From Tritrichomonas musculus (Eukaryota > Parabasalia > Tritrichomonadida > Tritrichomonadidae), in NCBI GenBank assembly GCA_039105265.1, contig JAPFFF010000330.1, forward strand, positions 1 to 26,040: a stretch of DNA of 26,040 nucleotides. The letters run 5' to 3'. A program made the position numbers and the translations under genes. Below, one piece after another: positions 15,516 through 23,125 of this stretch; position 1 is the first letter of the stretch; every line of letters starts with the position of its first letter. Below the pieces are notes generated by a model. The model was not told the DNA's origin. It worked only from the letters and a program-made list of their open reading frames with translations, and did no database searches.

Positions 15516-16616
15516 ATGGAAACACACATATATTTAGAAAAATTAAAAAATATTCATTATAAACTATTAGAATACTTGGAGTGTATTGATGATTCGGAAG
15601 AAAACTTCCAAAATATCATCAATTATTTTGAAAAAAATAAAATTCTAGGAAACCGCTATGAACTCAAATTATTCCTCCATTTATTCTCAAAAATAGCAAA
15701 CAACCACAATCGCCAGCATCGTTTATTTGAAAAAATCGAAAAGATTTTATTATTTTATAAAAATCAAATCAAACAAAGTTATTCAAATTTCGAAATTTTT
15801 GATATTTTTAAGGGTAACAAAAAAATTGTTCTATTTCTCATTAACGAAAATATGATAAAAATTGATGAACAGATTTCTTCAATTTTATTATCAAGCAGAT
15901 ACAACTACATGAAATATTCTGAGTATTTTTACCCAGAATTGAAACCGTTTTTTCCAGAAGACCATACTTTTTCAATTGATGGGATTGAAAATTTTGAAGA
16001 AAAAAGAAAAATTGGTGAAAATGATTCATATGTTTGTTTTTTAATAAGAAATGATTTCATTGATGAATTCATCACTTTTGTCAATAGAATAAATTTGCCA
16101 CTTAACTCAAAAATTCAAAAGTCAATTTTTGAAACAAATAAATTTTTACTCGCTAATGATCCAACTTTAATTGAATATGCGATTTTCTTTGGATCGATTC
16201 AAATATTTCAATATTTGAGATTGAATTCAATTAAACCAAATTCTTACTTTTGGCAATATGCAATTCATGGCAAAAACGCTGACTTAATTCACTTACTTGA
16301 AGAAGATCAAATTAAGCCAGCATACGATTCATATGATGTTTTCTATAAAGAATCAATTAAATGTCATCATAATGACATAACCAATTACATTCAAAACAAT
16401 TTTAATGTTAAAAAAGATGAAGAAATTAAAAGTTATTTTTTTGAATCTGTTTCTTACTGCTTCCGATATTATAATTATGAATTCATTCCAAGTGGAATTG
16501 ATTATCAGTCACTCTTTTATTATGCATGTTATTATGATTATTATAATCTTGTTGGTTTACTTTTGAATTCTCAAAAAGTGGAATTAAATAGAACAACAAA
16601 AGATCGAAATATTTAA
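15516..16616 (+). CDS. DUF3447-type N-terminal half of a second ankyrin/LRR protein
   Basis: This 366-residue open frame from ATG 15516 is homologous along its length to the minus-strand frame at 8033-9202. Shared landmarks are KLKNIHYKLLEYLE, ELKLFLHLFSKIANNHNRQH, SNFEIFDIFKGNKKIVLFLI, EYFYPELKPFF, GENDSYVCFLIRNDFIDEFI, TLIEYAIFFGSIQIFQYL, FWQYAIHGKNADLIHLLE and KCHHNDITNYIQNNF. It stops after LLLNSQKVELNRTTKDRNI, again inside an ankyrin unit. The same frame remains legible for about 30 codons past the stop (NNRITNHLFFEFHFKIKCFN), which shows it once continued. Codon use is very AT-rich. The likely role is that of the family, unknown but probably protein-protein interaction. Confidence 0.75.
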   Translation: METHIYLEKLKNIHYKLLEYLECIDDSEENFQNIINYFEKNKILGNRYELKLFLHLFSKIANNHNRQHRLFEKIEKILLFYKNQIKQSYSNFEIFDIFKGNKKIVLFLINENMIKIDEQISSILLSSRYNYMKYSEYFYPELKPFFPEDHTFSIDGIENFEEKRKIGENDSYVCFLIRNDFIDEFITFVNRINLPLNSKIQKSIFETNKFLLANDPTLIEYAIFFGSIQIFQYLRLNSIKPNSYFWQYAIHGKNADLIHLLEEDQIKPAYDSYDVFYKESIKCHHNDITNYIQNNFNVKKDEEIKSYFFESVSYCFRYYNYEFIPSGIDYQSLFYYACYYDYYNLVGLLLNSQKVELNRTTKDRNI

Positions 16617-16701
16617 ATTTAGAATATTTTTAATAATAGAATAACTAATCATTTGTTTTTTGAATTCCATTTCAAAATTAAATGCTTTAATGACATTCTA
16701 A
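16617..16701 (+). other. Broken linker between the DUF3447 and ankyrin-LRR halves, second locus
   Basis: The DUF3447 frame meets TAA at 16614-16616 and TAG two codons later, then reads protein-like text to another stop near 16708. The ankyrin-LRR frame opens at 16702 just after an in-frame TAA (16699-16701). Two or three stops and one frame change therefore separate the halves. No trichomonad-type splice signals are seen. Confidence 0.5.
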
Positions 16702-17880
16702 AATAATTGTTTTTATATTCCTGCTTTAAAATTCGCAGCAAAGAAAAATAATCAAGACATTTTGGATTTTTTATTATCACAAGAAACAATAAAAATTGGT
16801 CCATTTTGTTTCAGTTATTGTGAAAAATTAACTAAAATTAATCTTCCTGAAAATTTAACGGAAATTGATCGGTTTGCATTTAAAAATTGTTTTTCACTCA
16901 CTGAAATAACAATTCCCGCATCAGTGAATTCAATTGGAATTGGCGCATTTAGTAATTGTCGTAATTTAAAAAGAGTTATCATTTTATCATCAATTGTATC
17001 AATTAAAGAAATTACTTTTAATGAGTGCAGATCACTTGAAACAATTACGATTCCTTCAACTGTGATAAAAATAGAAAGAAACGCCTTTTGTGAATGTATA
17101 AATTTGAAAGAAATTGCAATTCCATCTTCTGTCAAATTTATAGGAAGCTATGCATTTTGGGGATGTTCTTCACTTAGTAAAATTGAAATTCCTCCATCAG
17201 TGAAAAAAATTTGTTATGGTGCCTTTCATCATTGTAAAGCACTCATACAAATAAATATTCCACCAAAAATGAAAATAATTCAAGATTATATGTTTTATCA
17301 ATGTGAATCATTAAAACAAATTGAAATTCCACCTTCTGTTACAATGATTGGTGAATATGCTTTTTTAGCTTGTACATCTTTGATTGATGTGAAAATTCCA
17401 TCTTCAGTGACACAAATATGTGATGAAGCTTTTCAATATTGTACATCTTTAAAGAGAATTGAAATTTCATCGTTTATCAATAAAATTCCAAGTTTATGCT
17501 TTGGCTATTGTAAATCATTGACTGAAGTAAAAATTCCTTCCTCTGTTGAATCAATTGAAAATTGTGCTTTTCAGCATTGTGAATCATTAGAAGAGATAAC
17601 AATCCCTTCTTCTGTTAAATTAATTGAGTGTTGTGCCTTTAAAGAATGTTCATCTTTAAAAAATGTAACTTTTGAGTTGCCATCTTCATTGGAAAAAATT
17701 GGAAATGAAACGTTTCAAAAATGTGAATTATTGAAACAAATTATTATCCCTTCTTCAGTAACATCAATTGGGAAAGATGTTTTTAATGAATGTTTTTCTT
17801 TAACTCAAATATCAATTCCATCATCATTAAGTGAATTGAATATTGGGATTGATTCTAAGACTAATATAATTTTTTATTAA
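16702..17880 (+). CDS. Ankyrin plus BspA-type LRR half, second locus
   Basis: The frame opens after the TAA at 16699-16701 and has no ATG at its head. It begins NNCFYIPALKFAAKKNNQDI, an ankyrin-type segment, then carries about fifteen 23-residue LRR_5/BspA units with the pattern (C)xSLxxIxIPSSVxxIxxxAFxxC, up to ISIPSSLSELNIGIDSKTN. Unlike the array at 6890-7760, the units have diverged from each other in almost every variable position (for example IPPSVKKICYGAFHHCK and IPSSVESIENCAFQHCE). This is therefore an old, not a freshly amplified, array. It is the downstream half of the gene starting at 15516, and together they would encode about 780 residues. Members are usually considered surface or secreted proteins, but neither a signal peptide nor an anchor is seen. 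Confidence 0.75.
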   Translation, partial: NNCFYIPALKFAAKKNNQDILDFLLSQETIKIGPFCFSYCEKLTKINLPENLTEIDRFAFKNCFSLTEITIPASVNSIGIGAFSNCRNLKRVIILSSIVSIKEITFNECRSLETITIPSTVIKIERNAFCECINLKEIAIPSSVKFIGSYAFWGCSSLSKIEIPPSVKKICYGAFHHCKALIQINIPPKMKIIQDYMFYQCESLKQIEIPPSVTMIGEYAFLACTSLIDVKIPSSVTQICDEAFQYCTSLKRIEISSFINKIPSLCFGYCKSLTEVKIPSSVESIENCAFQHCESLEEITIPSSVKLIECCAFKECSSLKNVTFELPSSLEKIGNETFQKCELLKQIIIPSSVTSIGKDVFNECFSLTQISIPSSLSELNIGIDSKTNIIFY

Positions 17881-18583
17881 AAATTAAATATCTTTTGAGA
17901 TTAAAAAGTGGCCTTTTATTATTTTCAAATTAGATTTCTTTTCACAACTTAAACAAATCAACTTTCATAAAATTGAAAAGAAACATTTTATATCTCATAT
18001 TTTTATTAAAATTAAGGTAAATCAAGATTGATTAAATGATGGTCATTAATTTCAATCAAAGGTTTAGAATATTTAAATTGCGATTTGTTCAAATTTTGAT
18101 TCACAAAGCTATCTAGTGTAACAGGGGTGGTTCAATACTCTCTTGCTACCATTCTATAATACAAAAGAACAATTAGAAAAAAATATTAACACTATAATAT
18201 TAATTAATCAAAAAGATTCTATGAATTTATAAGAAGAAGCACGAATGAATAATTGTTTTTTTTCAATATATATCAGAAAATTGTTAAGGGAGCAGTTTCA
18301 TACTGAATTTTTTAAAATTTTTCACAATTTTTGATAAGGAAACAAATTGATTTTTTTTCAATCAATAAATTAGATATATACATATTTCATATATTATTAG
18401 TTTTCATAAACATCAAAGAATATTTATATATATAAACAAATTAAATTTATTTCCTTTAATTTTCCCCATTATTACACGCGTGGAAAAATACTCTCGAGCT
18501 GCCTTTCTATTACTCAAAACAACAATTAGAAAAAGATATAAACATTATAATAATATAAAATCAAAAGAATGTTTAAACTTAAA
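17881..18583. other. Intergenic stretch with a degenerate direct repeat of about 95 bp
   Basis: Positions 18131-18225 and 18483-18575 are related: both read ATACTCTC..GCT.CC.TTCTAT, then ACAATTAGAAAAA, then an A/T-rich tail with AATCAAAA. The second copy is the immediate 3' flank of the minus-strand gene at 18584-19198. No gene is recognised; a 62-codon plus-strand frame at 18480-18668 overlaps that gene and has no support. Confidence 0.5.
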
Positions 18584-19198
18584 TCAAATGATTCCAATTG
18601 CAAGATATTCAGGGACTGTAACTCTTTCACTATATTTATATTCACCACATTTTGGATCTATTGAATAAATAGGCTGAACATTTGGACTTCTGAGGACATA
18701 TCTGGAGCTATTGGTTGTTTTGAATACGAAATTATCTCCTAACTCAAGAATTAATTCTTGACTATATCTTGATGTTTTCCTTCTGATATCCCAACTTGAA
18801 TACCAATAATGCGTTTTACGGTGATCAATAAAAGTTGTAAGGCATTGATCTTTCACAATTGGATAAATTAACATTTTTTCAAAATCATAATTTACACTTA
18901 CAGGCAGATATTTGTTTTCTATTTCAACATTTTTCCAATTCAGACGATATTCATATAATTGTGTTAATGTGATTTTAATTGGAATAATTACTTTTCCATT
19001 TTCATCCAATGTGAAGTTTCTGCTTTGTCCATTTGATAATATTGTGATTTTAGTTTGATTAGGTTTTCTGATTTTATTTATATATTCTTGAACTTTCTTT
19101 GGATCTTGTAAATCTTTGATGCTCAATGATGGAGCCTGGAGGTTTTTATAAGCTTCTTCACAAAAAGAGCCAGAAAAGAGAAGTAGAATTAGCAACAT
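18584..19198 (-). CDS. Small secreted-looking protein: solo copy of the C-terminal domain of the AIG1-type GTPase
   Basis: This 204-residue protein starts at an ATG at 19198. Residues 1-13 (MLLILLLFSGSFC) are hydrophobic and followed by an acidic EEAYKN, a likely signal peptide. From residue about 22 to the end it aligns without large gaps to residues 231-410 of the GTPase at 20032-21264. Shared text includes KVIIPIKITLTQLYEYRLNW, YWYSSWDIRRKTSRYSQEL and SSRYVLRSPNVQPIYSIDP. No P loop is present, so it is a GTPase-free relative. Three motif blocks (IPIKI.L.QLYEYRLNW, DHR...YWY..WD.RRKTSRYSQEL and SKYVLRSPNVQ.IYSI.P) define the domain; I do not recognise it. The gene is divergent from the GTPase gene across 833 bases. 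Confidence 0.7.
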   Translation of the reverse strand: MLLILLLFSGSFCEEAYKNLQAPSLSIKDLQDPKKVQEYINKIRKPNQTKITILSNGQSRNFTLDENGKVIIPIKITLTQLYEYRLNWKNVEIENKYLPVSVNYDFEKMLIYPIVKDQCLTTFIDHRKTHYWYSSWDIRRKTSRYSQELILELGDNFVFKTTNSSRYVLRSPNVQPIYSIDPKCGEYKYSERVTVPEYLAIGII

Positions 19199-20031
19199 TT
19201 TTAAAAGTGAAGTCCTTAATGAAAAATCAAGAGGAAAAAAACTTTTTGAATAGGAATCAATTCAAAATCATTATTTTAATTTCAAAAATTTTAAAATTTT
19301 CCAAAAAATAAGACAGTTCATTAAAATCAAATTTTCATAAATAATCATTTACAAGCCAATTTATTAATTTATTTTTCAATTTTGTAATTCATATTACATC
19401 AACTTTAATATCAGATAATTTCATTGCCCAACAATTTTTTTTTCATTTGCATGATTTTTTAATCATCAGTAAATATAAAAGTATACCAATAATATGTTAA
19501 CAAAGAAAATTTTCTATTTTATTAGTTTTTTTTTGAAATGTAATTATGCATATAATGAATATACAGTTAAAACTCATGTTTAGTAAAAACGAATTAATGA
19601 AGATTGTTTATGCTGAAAAAAATTTTTTTAATGGTTATTCTCAATATATATTTACAAATATATTTTTTTTTTTTTTTCTTTTTCTTTTTTTTTTTTGGCA
19701 AATTCAAAAATGAATATTTATCTCATATTCTGGTGTTTATCATTTTATTGACTATTTGATTTGTAATTACATTTGGGCAATGGAATTTTGATAAAATAAA
19801 TATTTAGTTAACAAAAAGCAATATTAAAGAGCAAAAATTCATATTTAATGAAACTGTTTCATTAAGTAACGCTCAAACTAAAATTTTTAACTATTTTAAT
19901 AACGATAAAAATAAAATTTCGGTTAATTGTAATAACGATCAAACTAAAAATTTTAATTGAAAAAGAGAAAATCGCGACAGTCAAAAACTCTTCTCCTTTG
20001 CGCTTTTATGAAATGATTTCACTTTATTTTA
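19199..20031. other. Divergent intergenic region between the two paralogues
   Basis: This must hold both promoters. AACTTTTTGAATAG lies at 19240-19253, about 42 bases upstream of the minus-strand ATG. Long T-rich runs occupy about 19662-19698. No further gene is visible. Confidence 0.45.
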
Positions 20032-21264
20032 ATGATTCTAATACCTCTGTTCTTGGTGAAGTCTGCTTTACAAGCCTATCAACCAGTTACCATTCTTGTG
20101 CTTGGTCTAACAGGTGCCGGTAAATCGGAAAGTGGAAATGCTTTCCTTCAGATGAAAGATGCATTTAAAGCAAGTTCAGATCCTAAATCTCACACAAATG
20201 AAACTACTGCAAAAGGTAATAAAATCAATGGTGTCATGAGATATTATATCGATACTCCAGGATTGGATTCTACATATGGAAATGATCAACAGATTAAGAT
20301 TGATTTGGTTAAATATGTGAATGAACACAATAATAAGCATGGAATTAATGCTTTCTTTTTGACTATCAATATTGGTGATCAAAGATTTACACCAACAATT
20401 GCAAACATGATAATTACATTGAATGATTTCTTCATTGACAGTAAATGCTGGAATCAAGCAGGGATTATTTTCACAAAATGTGATTATAATAGTAGAGATA
20501 TAGAAGATAATATCGAGGCAGCTAAAAAGTATAGAGAAGAAGTCATCAAATTCATTAAAACTCTTCCAAGATGCCAAAATATTGACATTGAACTTCCCTG
20601 TTTCTTTGTCAATAGTAAATATTGGGAGACAGATGTGAAGACACAAGAAGAATATGACAAAATAGTTAAGTTTGCACAAGGATTCTCTCCTGTCCCTCAT
20701 AATTTCCAGATTCCTGCATTAAGTCGCAAAGATTCATATGATCCAATAATGGTTCAAGATTACATTGATAAAGTTCGAGAGCCAAATCAAAAAGAAATCA
20801 CTATGTTTGCCTTCGGAAAGAATAGACATTTCAATTTAGATAAAAATGGAAAAATTATAATTCCAATTAAAATCTCTTTAAGTCAATTGTATGAATATCG
20901 CTTGAATTGGGAATCTGTTGAAAATGTTGGAATTGATTACTATCCTGCAAGTGCAAGTTATAATTTTGAAAAAATGCAGGTTTATCCAACTGTAGAAGGC
21001 CAGACTCTTCTCACTTTTATAGATCATCGAATAAGATGGTATTGGTATACATTTTGGGACAAGAGAAGGAAAACATCAAGATATAGTCAAGAATTAATTA
21101 TTGAATTAGGAGGTGGCTTCGTATTTAAAGGAACCAATAACTCTAAATATGTCCTCAGAAGTCCAAATGTTCAACAAATATATTCAATAAATCCAGATTG
21201 GGACGATTTTGAACATAGAGAAAGAGTTGATGTTCCAAAAACTCTTGATATCACAATGAATTGA
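20032..21264 (+). CDS. AIG1/GIMAP-type GTPase with a signal-peptide-like N-terminus and an unnamed C-terminal domain
   Basis: This 410-residue protein starts at ATG 20032; upstream in-frame ATGs are absent. Residues 1-15 (MILIPLFLVKSALQA) are hydrophobic and could be a short signal peptide or anchor. The G domain follows: G1 GLTGAGKS at 25-32, G2 region TNETT at 55-59, G3 DTPG at 74-77, G4 TKCD at 148-151, and a G5-like VNS near 193. This order and the GLTGAGKSESGNA context are typical of the AIG1/IMAP family (Pfam AIG1), which is expanded in several protists. Residues about 225-410 form a separate domain shared with the solo protein encoded divergently at 18584-19198. GTP binding is well supported; export of a GTPase would be odd, and the N-terminus may instead be a buried first beta strand. 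Confidence 0.75.
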   Translation: MILIPLFLVKSALQAYQPVTILVLGLTGAGKSESGNAFLQMKDAFKASSDPKSHTNETTAKGNKINGVMRYYIDTPGLDSTYGNDQQIKIDLVKYVNEHNNKHGINAFFLTINIGDQRFTPTIANMIITLNDFFIDSKCWNQAGIIFTKCDYNSRDIEDNIEAAKKYREEVIKFIKTLPRCQNIDIELPCFFVNSKYWETDVKTQEEYDKIVKFAQGFSPVPHNFQIPALSRKDSYDPIMVQDYIDKVREPNQKEITMFAFGKNRHFNLDKNGKIIIPIKISLSQLYEYRLNWESVENVGIDYYPASASYNFEKMQVYPTVEGQTLLTFIDHRIRWYWYTFWDKRRKTSRYSQELIIELGGGFVFKGTNNSKYVLRSPNVQQIYSINPDWDDFEHRERVDVPKTLDITMN

Positions 21265-21541
21265 TTTTAATTTTATTCTTCATATTATTGAATTTATTTT
21301 TGAAAAACTCTAAATAAAATTTTTCACTTTTTAAAAATATATACTTTTTAATATATGTTATATTTTTATTTTTTTTGTTGAATTTTTTTTTAGGTTTGGA
21401 GATATGTTATGTAAAAAATTATTTACTCTAACGACTCATTTACTAAAATCTTCTCAAAAATTCACCTGCACGATTAAGAATTCAATTAATCCAAAAATAT
21501 GATTAACAGAAAATAACCGCTACACAACCCTGATATATATA
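21265..21541. other. 3' flank of the GTPase gene
   Basis: A/T-rich DNA with no gene, up to the left inverted repeat of the next element. Confidence 0.4.
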
Positions 21542-23008
21542 TATAGTTGGTGGACATAATTCTGTTTTGGAGACATAATTATGTTTTCACATCATTTCTA
21601 TATATTCAAATTGGACTTTTAAAAAAACAATTGTAGAACAATTAATATCATATTGGATACATTCTATTCCCCGATTTTCATTCACTTTTATCAAACGAAA
21701 TTTGATCATAAATATGATATCGAATTTTTAATTTCTGAATATTTTTTTATTATTTGAAAAAAATTATAATTTACTTTTCATCTATAATTAAAATGTATCA
21801 TTATTATTTATTGAAATAAAATAGATAATTAGAAAAAATGGTTTCATTTTCATTTCACTACTCAAAAAACTCATTTCATATCACATTTCATGCTTTTACC
21901 ATAAAAAAAAGGTTGTTTTAATTTGCTCTAACATAGTTATTATTTTAGAATATAATGTATATATTATATTTTAGAAAAAAATTTAATGAAATAATAATTA
22001 TAAAAAGAGAAAAAGTGTTTTCAAAATATGACAAAAATCATTCATACATAATTACTAATTTTGAAAAATGAGTTTATTTTATTTCAAATTAGATGCAGTA
22101 TTAATCATCTATATGATGCATATAATATATTAAATAAAATAATATGGTTGAAAAAGAATCAATCTTGGAAAAATTTCATTTTTCTTTTTTTCATTCAAAA
22201 TCATTCATAAATCACTCATGCATAATTGATATGATTTCAGAATTACATTGTTTGATAATACATACAATGAAATATATTATTAATCCTCTAAAAATCATTT
22301 TTGCCCATCAAGATTTCAGGTTTTTCTAAGAAATATACAAATTTCACTTTTTTATTTTTTCTATTATAATAGCATTAAAAATAGCAATTAATCAATAAAT
22401 ATTAGGTAAGTATAGAAGAACTATTAAAATAATGAAAATAATTTCTCAATGTCTAAAATTGAAAGTCTTTTTAAGTTATTTCAGAAGTTACTCTTTTTCA
22501 TTAAGGTAATAGATCTTGAGTAGAACCGCCAATTTTATTCTTTCAATATCATTATACTATATGCATTATATCAAATATTTAAATAAAAATTTAAAAGTTT
22601 TTATTTTTTATTGGAAAAAAACAAAAAAGTGATATGATTTTTAACTTTATTTTGTGCATCAAAATTTTCTTATATGAAAGTTTTTAGATATCAATTATCT
22701 GACAAAATTATATCATTACTGATTATGAATTAATGGTATTATTATTAAATCCCAAGTTTCAATTATTGAGAATAAAATAAGCATTTTGACTTTTTTTTAC
22801 ATTAATGGCAAAATTTCATATAAATCAAAAATATAATAGCTCATTTAATTAAATAATGATGTACATAAAATGCATTAATAAAGTATATAATATTATCAAA
22901 TTATCTTTAAAATGTATTGAGAAAAATGTGTTTTATTTTTGTGTACCATTCAAAAAGTTGAGCAAACATGATTATGTCCTAAAAACATAATTATGTCCAC
23001 CAACTATA
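21542..23008. mobile_element. Non-coding 1.47-kb DNA element with 47-bp terminal inverted repeats (Tc1/mariner-like ends)
   Basis: TATAGTTGGTGGACATAA at 21542-21559 is matched exactly by its reverse complement at 22991-23008. The match continues for 29 more bases at 23 of 29 positions (21560-21588 and 22962-22990). Within each end, (G)GACATAATTNTGTTTT occurs twice, 19 bases apart, like doubled transposase-binding sites. TGGTGGACA-type tips flanked by TA-rich DNA recall Tc1/mariner elements (TA target). The 1.37-kb interior has no readable transposase on either strand, so it is a non-autonomous or fully decayed copy. Confidence 0.55.
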
Positions 23009-23089
23009 TTAATTATTAAAAAATTATTTCAATGAAATTATTTCAATAAAACCACTTTTTGAATAAAAACAAATAACAAAACAAATGTC

Positions 23090-23117
23090 AATAACTTTTT
23101 ATGAGAAAAAAGTTATT
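23090..23117. promoter_or_regulatory. Perfect 11-bp hairpin just before the TOR-like start codon
   Basis: AATAACTTTTT (23090-23100) pairs perfectly with AAAAAGTTATT (23107-23117) around a 6-base loop, and ends 8 bases before ATG 23126. Trichomonad mRNAs have very short 5' leaders, so this is where the transcription start should lie. A related ACTTTTTGAATAA lies at 23054-23066. The function is inferred from position only. Confidence 0.4.
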
Positions 23118-23125
23118 TAAAAAGA

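Noticed and set aside
18480-18668. 62-codon plus-strand frame beginning MEKYSRAAFL
   Set aside because: It overlaps the conserved C-terminus of the minus-strand solo-domain gene and covers the degenerate flank repeat; no evidence of coding.
20176-20700. 174-codon minus-strand frame within the GTPase gene
   Set aside because: It is antisense to the AIG1 G domain, where all GTPase motifs are on the plus strand.
22144-22329. 61-codon frame inside the inverted-repeat element as a transposase fragment
   Set aside because: It has no catalytic motif or helix-turn-helix, and its composition is the same as the surrounding non-coding DNA.
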